This document shows, in pieces, positions 36,480 to 43,037 of a DNA stretch of 61,018 bases. Both the position numbers and the translations under genes were made by a program. The stretch comes from a virus: positions 1 through 61,018 of IMG/VR virus record IMGVR_UViG_3300009506_000029; one strand, 5' to 3'. The notes beneath the pieces were generated by a model. That model was not told the origin of the DNA, did no database searches, and saw nothing but the letters and a program-made list of their open reading frames with translations. Within the stretch, counting starts at the first letter, position 1, and each line of letters begins with the position of its first letter.

Positions 36480-36510
36480 TCTCTAATTTCCTATCCGCCT
36501 ATGCGTTATA
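36480..36510 (+). promoter_or_regulatory. Phage sigma-type promoter D
   Basis: TCTCTAATTT, 14 bases, CGTTATA, 28 bases before the AAA gene start. Matches copies A and E at all key positions. Confidence 0.83.
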
Positions 36511-36538
36511 TGTGCAACTACCATAGGAGGGACTTACA

Positions 36539-38113
36539 ATGAAGGTGAACAAGTTGACTGCTATCCAACAGCTCGATGTGTTTATCCGCGCTCGATACCC
36601 GGTGATCTGGATCGTCACGCAGGAGGAGAGCCGCGTCGAGTCCGCCGTTCTCGGTCTGCTGGCAACCGGCAAGCACCACCACAAAGAGGCCCTTACCTGG
36701 ACCATCAGCCGGGGCGTGCGGCTGGCCAGCGCGCCCGGCGAGGAGTATGGGCCGCAGGACCCGATCAGCGCGCTCCAATGGTTCGGCACCTACGGGGCTA
36801 CCGAGGACCAGCCCGCCGGCACGCCGGCCGTGGCCATTTTCAAAGACCTCGATCCCTATTTTCAGGACCCGCGCGTGGTGCGGGCGCTGCGAGACGTGAT
36901 TACCGACATCACCAGCACCCAGCGTACACTGATCGTCATCGCGCCGGCGCTGCAGGTCCCCGAGTCCTGCAAACGCCAGGTTGCAGTGATCGATTGGTCG
37001 CTTCCCACCGTCGACGAGCTGGCCGGCATGCTGGACGACTTTATCACCGATCTGCCCACCGCGGTCGAGTGCAGCCTCAACGGCGAGCGCGAGCAGATTG
37101 CCAAGGCTCTCTGCGGCCTGACCTGGTTTCAGGCCCAGTCCGTGCTGGCCACCGCCGTGATTGCCACTGGACGACTGGACGGCGCCGCCGTTGACTTTAT
37201 CATCACAGAGAAGGCGCGGCTCGTCCGGGAGAGCGGCCTACTCGAGTTCTTTCAGCCCGAAGGTCTCCCCGAGATCGGCGGTCTGGACGTGCTCAAAGCG
37301 TACCTGGCCCGCCGGCGCCGGTCTTTCACAGATCAGGCGCGCGCGTACGGTGTTCCGACACCCAAGGGCCTGCTCCTTGTTGGCGTCCCCGGGTGCGGCA
37401 AGTCCCTGGCTTGCAAGTCGCTGGCCAAGCTCTGGCGGTTGCCTTTGATCCGCCTCGACGTCGGCGCGTTGATGGGTTCGCTTGTTGGTCAGTCCGAGGC
37501 GAACCTCCGCCAGGCGCTGCAGGTCGCGGAATCATCCAGCCCTTGCATCCTCTGGCTGGACGAGATCGAAAAAGGCCTCGCCGGCGTCAAGTCGAGCGGC
37601 AGCACGGACGGCGGCACGACGGCCAGGGTCTTTGGAACACTCCTGACCTGGCTGCAGGAAAAGACCGCGCCGGTCTACGTGGTAGCCACCAGCAACGACA
37701 TCAGCGCGCTGCCGGCTGAACTGCTGCGCGCGGGGCGGTTCGACGAGACATTTTTCGTCGACCTGCCGACGGCCGACGAGCGCCGCGAGATCTGGACCAT
37801 CCATATCGCAAAGGCCAATCGCGACCCCGCCGGCTTTGATCTGGAGGCGCTCGTGCAGGTCTCCGACGGTTACAACGGCGCGGAGATCGAAACCGCGGTG
37901 GGGGATGCGCTGATCAAGGGGTTTGACGAGGACCGCGAGATTGTAACAGATGATCTGGCCATTGCCATCACCGGGCGTGTACCGTTGACCAAGACGATGG
38001 AAGAGCAGATTGTCGCGCTGCGCAGATGGGCTGCTCACCGCGCCAAACCGGCCAGCCGGCCCCAGGTGGCCCAGGCTGAAGCCAAGAGCCGGGCCGCGAC
38101 GCTGGATCTGTAG
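36539..38113 (+). CDS. Ycf46-type AAA+ ATPase
   Basis: 524 residues with a unique N-terminal domain (residues 1-240: FIRARYPVIWIVTQEESRVE, where an inactive nucleotide-binding fold is typical of Ycf46) and a C-terminal AAA+ module. Walker A GVPGCGKS (about 282), Walker B CILWLDEIEK, sensor 1 VYVVATSNDIS and arginine-finger segment LLRAGRFDE are all present, so it should be active. Ycf46 proteins form a family of unknown function in cyanobacteria, plastids and phages. The next two genes match its known neighbours (DUF1257, DUF2997). Controlled by sigma-type promoter D. Confidence 0.9.
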   Translation: MKVNKLTAIQQLDVFIRARYPVIWIVTQEESRVESAVLGLLATGKHHHKEALTWTISRGVRLASAPGEEYGPQDPISALQWFGTYGATEDQPAGTPAVAIFKDLDPYFQDPRVVRALRDVITDITSTQRTLIVIAPALQVPESCKRQVAVIDWSLPTVDELAGMLDDFITDLPTAVECSLNGEREQIAKALCGLTWFQAQSVLATAVIATGRLDGAAVDFIITEKARLVRESGLLEFFQPEGLPEIGGLDVLKAYLARRRRSFTDQARAYGVPTPKGLLLVGVPGCGKSLACKSLAKLWRLPLIRLDVGALMGSLVGQSEANLRQALQVAESSSPCILWLDEIEKGLAGVKSSGSTDGGTTARVFGTLLTWLQEKTAPVYVVATSNDISALPAELLRAGRFDETFFVDLPTADERREIWTIHIAKANRDPAGFDLEALVQVSDGYNGAEIETAVGDALIKGFDEDREIVTDDLAIAITGRVPLTKTMEEQIVALRRWAAHRAKPASRPQVAQAEAKSRAATLDL

Positions 38114-38116
38114 AGA

Positions 38117-38147
38117 TCTCTAATTTTGGTCTGCCCCATACGTTATA
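38117..38147 (+). promoter_or_regulatory. Phage sigma-type promoter E within a perfect inverted repeat
   Basis: TCTCTAATTT, 14 bases, CGTTATA. The -10 sits in the loop of TTTGGTCTGCCCC/GGGGCAGACCAAA, a perfect 13-base inverted repeat (38125-38160). A bound protein or cruciform could control this promoter. Confidence 0.83.
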
Positions 38148-38173
38148 GGGGCAGACCAAACCAGGAGGATCAC

Positions 38174-38584
38174 GTGAGCAACTATCGCAAACTCAAAACA
38201 CAGTACACCAGCCGCGTGCACCTGCGCGCCGCGCTCCAGGCCACCGGCGTTATTTTTGAGGAAGTTCGACCGGGACAGACAGAGTCAACTCTCTATGGCT
38301 ACGAGAACGACGAACGCTCAGAGACCGCGACCTTTGTCGTTCGTCGCGATCAGATCGGGCGCCTGTCCAATGACATCGGCTGGCACTGGGACGGATCGCA
38401 GTTTGTCGAGATCGTCAGCGAGTGGGATCACCACGTGAGCAAGTGCTCAGAGATTCGCCAGACCGTGCGCCGCGAGTACGCCTACGCTGCGACCGTGTCG
38501 CAGGCGCAAGCCAAAGGCTACCGGACCGAGCGGATCGACCTTCCCACCGGCGTCATCCAGATCAAGGTCACAGGGAGGATCTAA
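38174..38584 (+). CDS. DUF1257 (Ycf35-like) protein
   Basis: 136 residues from GTG at 38174 with AGGAGG nearby. LKTQYTSRVHLRAALQATGV, RLSNDIGWHWDGSQFVEIVS and RREYAYAATVSQAQAKGY are the landmarks of the DUF1257/Ycf35 family (K-T-x-x-x..L..AL..LG, G-F-x-x-D-G-x-x-Y-x-L-V-x-D, R-Y-A-Y-x-x-x-x-x-x-A-x-x-x-G). In cellular genomes this family is encoded beside Ycf46-like AAA proteins and DUF2997, as here. Molecular role unknown. Ends overlapping the next gene (TAATG). Confidence 0.83.
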   Translation: MSNYRKLKTQYTSRVHLRAALQATGVIFEEVRPGQTESTLYGYENDERSETATFVVRRDQIGRLSNDIGWHWDGSQFVEIVSEWDHHVSKCSEIRQTVRREYAYAATVSQAQAKGYRTERIDLPTGVIQIKVTGRI

Positions 38585-38808
38585 TGCAAGAGTTCACACT
38601 GACCATCACGATTAGCGCAGATGGCGAGACCGTCGAGGGCGAGGTGTCTGGTATCAAGGGCAAGCGGTGCTCCGACGTCGCCGCGCTCTTGGACAAGGTG
38701 GGCGAGGAGACCGAGCACCGCCACACCGCGGACTATGACGCGCCCGAGCCGGTGCAGCTCCACATCGGATCGGCGGCCGGCACGTTGAGCCTCGGGCGGG
38801 GCGGGTAG
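38584..38808 (+). CDS. DUF2997-like small protein
   Basis: 74 residues. TLTITISADGETVEGEVSGI then KGKRCSDVAALLDKVGEETE matches the DUF2997 pattern: I-x-I-x-x-D-G-x-v-x-x-E-V-x-G-x-x-G-x-x-C-x-D-x-x-x-x-L-E. It is translated from a start overlapping the DUF1257 stop. With DUF1257 and Ycf46 it forms a conserved trio of unknown function. The C-terminal 25 residues are not typical. Confidence 0.8.
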   Translation: MQEFTLTITISADGETVEGEVSGIKGKRCSDVAALLDKVGEETEHRHTADYDAPEPVQLHIGSAAGTLSLGRGG

Positions 38809-38812
38809 GCCC

Positions 38813-39046
38813 ATGCCGCCCCGCCTTGCCGACCTCAAAGCCCAGGCCCAGGAGCACTACCGCGCGCCGCTGCACTGGATCGATGCGACGCCGACGCACG
38901 CCTGGGCCGACGTCGACCATCACGTCGTCAGTGTGATGGTCGACCCGCCCGAGGGGCAGCCGCATATCGTTATCATCCGCGGCCGGCACACCGAGCCGCT
39001 CAAGCCGACGCTGGAGACAGCGCGACAGCTCGCTTTCAAGTTGTAG
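38813..39046 (+). CDS. Small hypothetical protein behind the DUF trio
   Basis: 77 residues, five bases after the DUF2997 gene. It reads RLADLKAQAQEHYRAPLHWI, then HAWADVDHHVVSVMVDPPEG and IIRGRHTEPLKPTLETARQL, an alpha/beta pattern with several His. Possibly a fourth member of the DUF trio unit because of zero-gap spacing; no family known to me. Confidence 0.55.
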   Translation: MPPRLADLKAQAQEHYRAPLHWIDATPTHAWADVDHHVVSVMVDPPEGQPHIVIIRGRHTEPLKPTLETARQLAFKL

Positions 39047-39073
39047 ACGTGGGGGGAGGAAAAAGGAGTTTCG

Positions 39074-39355
39074 ATGGTTGTCGAATGGAGCACGTTTGTT
39101 CACCAACCCACGCCTGTGCAGGCCTTTCAGTGGGACGGCAGTTGTATCCCGCCCGATGCCTTTTCCCCAGAGGACCGGGCGCGGTTCGGGCTCAAGGTCG
39201 TCGGACACAAGTTGTCCATCATGACCCGGCGCGGCCTGGCCTATGCAGATGCCGGGGATTGGATCGTGTTCGATACGAGCCGCGGTGAGGTATGGCCGAT
39301 CAAGCCCGATACATTCGGAAAGGTGTATACGTGCACACAACAAGCGATTCGCTAG
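39074..39355 (+). CDS. Conserved phage protein with 'GDWIV..KPDxF..Y' pattern
   Basis: 93 residues. AYADAGDWIVFDTSRGEVWP followed by IKPDTFGKVYTCT matches a small phage family whose C-terminus reads G-D-W-I-x..G..x.i-K-P-D-x-F-x-x-x-Y and is found in many siphophages with unknown function. The N-terminal part (VEWSTFVHQPTPVQAFQWDG) has a Q-x-x-x-W-x-G motif also seen there. Probably beta-rich. Confidence 0.65.
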   Translation: MVVEWSTFVHQPTPVQAFQWDGSCIPPDAFSPEDRARFGLKVVGHKLSIMTRRGLAYADAGDWIVFDTSRGEVWPIKPDTFGKVYTCTQQAIR

Positions 39356-39822
39356 CCTACATCCCTCGTCACGCAGACTTGCCGCCACGTACCATCGTCC
39401 TGCCGGCCTGGCTGACCCCGGCCTTTGCTGCCCGGTGGCTGAAAGCCGGCGACCTCGCTGAGCACCCGCGTGGCGGCCAGTCGTACAGCCAGCTCGAGCG
39501 CTACCGGGCCATTGCCGCCGGCGTGGATTGGAGTCCTCGGCGCAGATGCCAGCTTACCTGGCAAGAGCCTTACACCGGCCACTATCTGGCCGATCTGGTC
39601 GCAGAGGCCGAGGCAGAGAAAGCAGCCGACGACGCCGAGCGTGGCGCTCCTGGAAACGATAACGGCCACGATCCCCGGCTCGCGTTCTGGCATATCGCCA
39701 AACGCGCGATCGCAGACGGCGACTTGTCCCCGAGAACCGTCAACGCCCTCGCCCGCCAGGCGCACGATCGAGATGGGTGGGGGAGTGCACTGGAGCAGCT
39801 CAGAGAGAGAGTGCAGAAATGA
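39331..39822 (+). CDS. Hypothetical protein before RusA
   Basis: 163 residues from GTG at 39331 (GGAAAGG upstream); overlaps the previous gene by 25 bases. It contains VLPAWLTPAFAARWLKAGDL (helical), a Pro/Arg-rich middle, an acidic Ala/Glu helix (LVAEAEAEKAADDAERGAPG) and a helical C-terminus. No family recognised. Coupled to RusA (ATGA), so perhaps a DNA-replication or repair accessory. Confidence 0.55.
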   Translation: MHTTSDSLAYIPRHADLPPRTIVLPAWLTPAFAARWLKAGDLAEHPRGGQSYSQLERYRAIAAGVDWSPRRRCQLTWQEPYTGHYLADLVAEAEAEKAADDAERGAPGNDNGHDPRLAFWHIAKRAIADGDLSPRTVNALARQAHDRDGWGSALEQLRERVQK

Positions 39823-40196
39823 CTCCGATCCGGCTCTCTATCTCTGGTCAGCCACCGCGAAAAAGCAACAGCCGGCGCATCGTGCGCGACGCCCGCAGTG
39901 ATCGCCCGCGTGTGATCAAGAGCGCGAAGGCGATCGAATGGACGCTCTCCGCCTTGTGCCAGATCCCGGATGATGCCAGGCTGCAAGTTGGCAGTCCAGA
40001 CCGACCACTCGCAATCACGTTCTGGGTCCGCTACGCCTCGCGCCGGCCCGATCTCTCCGTCGAGCTGATCCTCGACACGCTGCAAAAGGCCGGCGTGATC
40101 GCCGACGATCGCTATGTGTTCGAGACCCACGCCTACAAGGAAATCGACCGCGAGAACCCTGGCGTGGAGGTCCTGATCGAGGAGGCTCAACTATGA
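39819..40196 (+). CDS. RusA-family Holliday-junction resolvase
   Basis: 125 residues from ATG at 39819 (ATGA). PPRKSNSRRIVRDARSDRPR at the N-terminus (basic K-x-N-x-R) and RRPDLSVELILDTLQKAGVI followed by ADDRYVFETHAYK are typical of RusA: the acidic residues (D in RPDLSV, D in LDTL, D in ADDR) bind magnesium in the dimeric resolvase. Role: cutting four-way junctions in replication and recombination intermediates before packaging. Confidence 0.85.
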   Translation: MTPIRLSISGQPPRKSNSRRIVRDARSDRPRVIKSAKAIEWTLSALCQIPDDARLQVGSPDRPLAITFWVRYASRRPDLSVELILDTLQKAGVIADDRYVFETHAYKEIDRENPGVEVLIEEAQL

Positions 40197-40402
40197 CGAT
40201 CCGTGTGATGGTAATGCTGGTTGCACTTGGCGCGCTCTACCTGCTCCTCTTTCTTGGCCTGTGCGTGCTGCTCTACATCCTGGCCTACGGCCTGGCGCTG
40301 TGGTGTGTCCAGCAAGATACCGACCGCGCCGAGCGCGAGCTGGAGCAGCGCTTTGACCGCGACCTCGACGGCTGGATCGCCGAGTTGGGCGTCGAGGATT
40401 AG
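40193..40402 (+). CDS. Small single-span membrane protein
   Basis: 69 residues, ATGA overlap with RusA. VMVMLVALGALYLLLFLGLC (with VLLYILAYGLALW) gives one or two spans, followed by an acidic-basic helix (DTDRAERELEQRFDRDLDGW). No family known. Followed by dyad copy 8. Confidence 0.6.
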   Translation: MTIRVMVMLVALGALYLLLFLGLCVLLYILAYGLALWCVQQDTDRAERELEQRFDRDLDGWIAELGVED

Positions 40403-40428
40403 ATTAGAATTATGATCCTAATGCAGAT
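40403..40428. promoter_or_regulatory. Dispersed 26-bp dyad, copy 8
   Basis: Arms ATTAGAATT and AATGCAGAT with core ATGATCCT. It occupies the gap before the next gene and extends to 12 bases before its start. Confidence 0.62.
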
Positions 40429-40440
40429 GCGGAGGCGGTA

Positions 40441-40761
40441 ATGACGTTTGAGGAATGGTTGGAGACGGATACAGGTAAGACATTGCAGGCGTTACAGCAC
40501 AGTTGGTCGGGCATGGTGGAGGAGTTGCATACCGTGTTTGGCCAGTGGATGATGGAGACAACCCAGAAGCTGGTGCCAGCGATGCGTGGCCTGGCGGAGG
40601 CGTTTGAGCGGATGAAAGCCGAGACTCGCTCTTTTGCTTATGGCACATTGAGACGATACGGGGTACCGCACTGGATGGCACGGTTGGCAGCAAGGGCCAT
40701 GCCGTTTGATTTGGCGTGGCGATTGGCTGAGAAGGCGTCCGCTAGTAGGAGTAGACAATGA
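40441..40761 (+). CDS. Hypothetical helical protein
   Basis: 106 residues after a GGAGG site. FEEWLETDTGKTLQALQHSW and FGQWMMETTQKLVPAMRGLA suggest amphipathic helices; the C-terminal RRYGVPHWMARLAARAMPFD is basic and aromatic. No family recognised. Overlaps the next gene by four bases. Confidence 0.55.
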   Translation: MTFEEWLETDTGKTLQALQHSWSGMVEELHTVFGQWMMETTQKLVPAMRGLAEAFERMKAETRSFAYGTLRRYGVPHWMARLAARAMPFDLAWRLAEKASASRSRQ

Positions 40762-41201
40762 ACAGAATGAGAATCAGCTTTGATCTTGATCGCTGGCTTG
40801 ACATTGTTCGCCAGGCATTCCCACAGGTGAACCGTGAACAAACCAAAGTCGTGTACGTGGATCAGATAGAATGTCGGTTCGCCGTGGTTCCGCCCGTACT
40901 GGTTACATCGGCCTATGATGAGGTGCGCCGCCGCCCAGGATGGCGCGCGCGGCTATTGCGCATCGGCGGCGAATTATTCGGCGTGCGCAAATGGTATGAT
41001 CGCGGAATGGCAATCAAGCACATACCAGAGATGTACTATCGCGAGCGCACGATTGAACTCCGCTCATTTGCTGGTCCTGCGAATGCGTGTGGTTTAGGCA
41101 TGCCAGGAGAGCAAGCTGTGATCTGTATGGGCTATGATGCCGAGACAGACACGCTTCTGGTCAACCGTGAGAGAACATACATCTATGGCGGCCTAATCTG
41201 A
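40758..41201 (+). CDS. Hypothetical protein
   Basis: 147 residues; the start overlaps the preceding stop. ISFDLDRWLDIVRQAFPQVN, then a beta-rich middle (VYVDQIECRFAVVPPVLVTS) and GMPGEQAVICMGYDAETDTL. Codon use is less GC-rich than in the replication genes. No family known; part of an accessory stretch (40441-42345) of unknown origin. Confidence 0.55.
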   Translation: MNRMRISFDLDRWLDIVRQAFPQVNREQTKVVYVDQIECRFAVVPPVLVTSAYDEVRRRPGWRARLLRIGGELFGVRKWYDRGMAIKHIPEMYYRERTIELRSFAGPANACGLGMPGEQAVICMGYDAETDTLLVNRERTYIYGGLI

Positions 41202-41356
41202 TGAACACCACCGAACCGATCCAAGCTGTCACCGTGGGCTACTTTGTCGGCGACGAGCAGCCGACGTATGCAGAGATGGCCGCAGAAACGCCGCGTGCGT
41301 ATATGCGGGTGTGGTGCGCACGGAATGGGATTGAGGGGGAGAGGGAAGCGGCGTGA
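41201..41356 (+). CDS. Small hypothetical protein
   Basis: 51 residues from ATG at 41201, overlapping the previous stop as TGATG. The sequence reads MNTTEPIQAVTVGYFVGDEQ, then YAEMAAETPRAYMRVWCARN and an acidic end. No family. Supported only by coupling and codon context. Confidence 0.45.
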   Translation: MNTTEPIQAVTVGYFVGDEQPTYAEMAAETPRAYMRVWCARNGIEGEREAA

Positions 41357-41405
41357 TGGATTCCGCTAATGTGGACACGCGGCATAGCCGCAGAAAGGCA
41401 AAGTG

Positions 41406-41648
41406 ATGGACGAGGAATTGCAAGTCAGGTTACACATTGAGGAAAGCAATGAGATTCGCTCTATCTCTATCAGCGCGAACATACTGTTTTTGCTCATCGA
41501 ATCCGGCACCAATGATCTGTATGCTGCGCAAGAGGTGGCTGAGCGAGAGGACCGTGGTCGAGCTATCCGCAACGGCCAGAACGTGATGGCATGGCTGAGG
41601 CCCATCGATCCCGGTGATGCAGAGATTTCAGATGCAGATCAGGATTAG
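41406..41648 (+). CDS. Small hypothetical protein
   Basis: 80 residues from ATG at 41406. LQVRLHIEESNEIRSISISA is beta-rich, followed by helical segments and an acidic C-terminus (DPGDAEISDADQD). No family. Its start lies 27 bases behind the motif TTCCGCTAATGTGGACAC, and the hairpin GTTGACTACT/AGTAGTCAAC follows its stop. Confidence 0.5.
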   Translation: MDEELQVRLHIEESNEIRSISISANILFLLIESGTNDLYAAQEVAEREDRGRAIRNGQNVMAWLRPIDPGDAEISDADQD

Positions 41649-41664
41649 CCAAGAGTTCCGATAA

Positions 41665-41688
41665 GTTGACTACTCGGCAGTAGTCAAC
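41665..41688. repeat. Duplicated perfect hairpin, copy 1
   Basis: GTTGACTACT-CGGC-AGTAGTCAAC, a 10-bp stem with a four-base loop, 16 bases after a stop codon. The same sequence with the same flank recurs at 42349. The rest of 41649-41766 carries an 18-base motif (41737-41754). Confidence 0.8.
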
Positions 41689-41766
41689 GATTGAACGAAT
41701 GATGCTCTTGTACGGTGCGGAACAGGATCGAGGCGGTTCCGCTAATGTGGATACTAGGAGGCGACG

Positions 41767-42345
41767 ATGACTAAAATATACGCCCAGTTGCCACCAAATG
41801 TGACGGATCCAGTGGAGACGCGTGCTTGCTATAGGCATCGGCGTGATGCTAGTCGAGATAGCTTTTTGGCGTTGCCCTGGCGATTGGAAGATATGGTTGG
41901 CTCAATCTGGCGAAACATCTGGACTGGTGGTGTCTTTGAATGTCAGCATGTAGATGTAGAAGATCCGGTGCATCGGCCAACAGAATCTGTAAAGATGCTT
42001 GGGACCTGGACGCACATTTCGCTCCAGTATCCTGGGTATCTTGGGCTGTGGTGGTCACCTGATCGCTATGTAATTGACTATGCTGCTCGAGTAGACCATT
42101 TGCCACCATTGGTCTCTCTGTCTTGGATGTATGTCGAGCTATTGCATGTGCGGGAGAACATTGCTCAACACGAAGCTGAGTTGGTGAGAGATGCGAATGT
42201 CTACAGGCAAAGGACGCTGGAGCGTGATCGGTCAGAGGAGAGTCTGCTGCTGGAATCGATCCAGCGATTCGCCGGCAAGCACGCTCTGCCTGTGAGAACT
42301 GATATTCTGAATCTTGGACACGTGGGCCAATTGGCTTTGTTCTGA
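41767..42345 (+). CDS. Hypothetical protein
   Basis: 192 residues, start after AGGAGG and 12 bases behind the motif TTCCGCTAATGTGGATAC. LEDMVGSIWRNIWTGGVFEC and WWSPDRYVIDYAARVDHLPP give a Trp-rich core; the C-terminal third is helical (HVRENIAQHEAELVRDANVY). Lower GC than its surroundings suggests transfer. No family recognised. Confidence 0.55.
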   Translation: MTKIYAQLPPNVTDPVETRACYRHRRDASRDSFLALPWRLEDMVGSIWRNIWTGGVFECQHVDVEDPVHRPTESVKMLGTWTHISLQYPGYLGLWWSPDRYVIDYAARVDHLPPLVSLSWMYVELLHVRENIAQHEAELVRDANVYRQRTLERDRSEESLLLESIQRFAGKHALPVRTDILNLGHVGQLALF

Positions 42346-42348
42346 TAA

Positions 42349-42372
42349 GTTGACTACTCGGCAGTAGTCAAC
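42349..42372. repeat. Duplicated perfect hairpin, copy 2
   Basis: Second copy of GTTGACTACT-CGGC-AGTAGTCAAC, again directly behind a gene end (GATAA precedes both). It could be a terminator, an RNA-processing site or a protein-binding palindrome. Confidence 0.8.
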
Positions 42373-42376
42373 GAAA

Positions 42377-42500
42377 CCGGCAGCGCGATACTCCAGGGTG
42401 GGGGAGGGCGCACCAGCACGCGAGACATATCTCTATGTCCGATAACAAACGTTACCGGACATAGACGAAACAGGCCGATACAGCCCTCCCCCACTGCCGG
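42377..42500 (+). ncRNA. Strongly folded element upstream of the Dam-like gene
   Basis: Nested pairing is visible: CCGGCA with TGCCGG (ends), GTGGGGGAGGGC (42398-42409) with GCCCTCCCCCAC (42483-42494), and an inner hairpin TATGTCCGATAAC/GTTACCGGACATA (42434-42463, one mismatch). In addition GACATA at 42424 can pair with TATGTC at 42434, competing with the inner hairpin. It lies between two rightward genes and ends 17 bases before the Dam-like start, as a regulatory RNA would. Confidence 0.6.
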
Positions 42501-42517
42501 AAGCGCCAGATCAAAGG

Positions 42518-43009
42518 ATGGTTTCTGACGTGGTCAGCAACGTGCTCTTTAGCTCTAACGATCAAGGCCTTGAAACGCCCCAGTGGTTGTTTGATTTGTT
42601 GGACGCTGAATACAAGTTCACACTCGACGTCTGTGCAACGAAAAAAACCGCGAAGTGCTGGAACTACTATACTCCAGCCGATAACGGGCTTCGGCGTAGA
42701 TGGGAGGGTTCTGTTTGGTGCAATCCTCCCTACGGTCGAGATATTGGATTGTGGACCGCGCGCGCCGTCCACCAGATCCACTACAAGCGCCTCCAGAGAG
42801 CCGTGTTTCTTTTGCCTGTGCGGACTGATACCAGATGGTGGCACGATACAGTGATGCACGGCGCAAAAGTGCTACGGTTCATTGATGGGAGGCTGCGCTT
42901 TGTCGGCACAAAGGGCTCCGCGCCATTTCCCAGCGTGATCGTGGTCTATAGCCACGGCCTGTACCCGCTCCACATCGGGCCGTCTATCTCTGCACGCGGC
43001 CGGCATTAG
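42518..43009 (+). CDS. Phage DNA N6-adenine methyltransferase (Dam-like)
   Basis: 163 residues. SSNDQGLETPQWLFDLLDAE at the N-terminus, KFTLDVCAT and SVWCNPPYGRDIGLW with the NPPY catalytic motif are characteristic of the phage-type N-6-adenine methyltransferase family (Dam, PF05869). FLLPVRTDTRWWH and FPSVIVVYSHG complete the fold. It probably methylates adenine, perhaps in GATC, to protect phage DNA or to set regulatory marks; nine of the ten dispersed dyads contain GATC. The gene ends inside dyad copy 10. Confidence 0.87.
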   Translation: MVSDVVSNVLFSSNDQGLETPQWLFDLLDAEYKFTLDVCATKKTAKCWNYYTPADNGLRRRWEGSVWCNPPYGRDIGLWTARAVHQIHYKRLQRAVFLLPVRTDTRWWHDTVMHGAKVLRFIDGRLRFVGTKGSAPFPSVIVVYSHGLYPLHIGPSISARGRH

Positions 43010-43031
43010 ACTTATGATCACAGGCACAATC
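43006..43031. promoter_or_regulatory. Dispersed 26-bp dyad at the convergence of both arms
   Basis: Arms ATTAGACTT and AGGCACAAT with core ATGATCAC. It overlaps the Dam-like stop codon and sits where the rightward and leftward arms meet. Confidence 0.6.
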
Positions 43032-43037
43032 CAGCCT

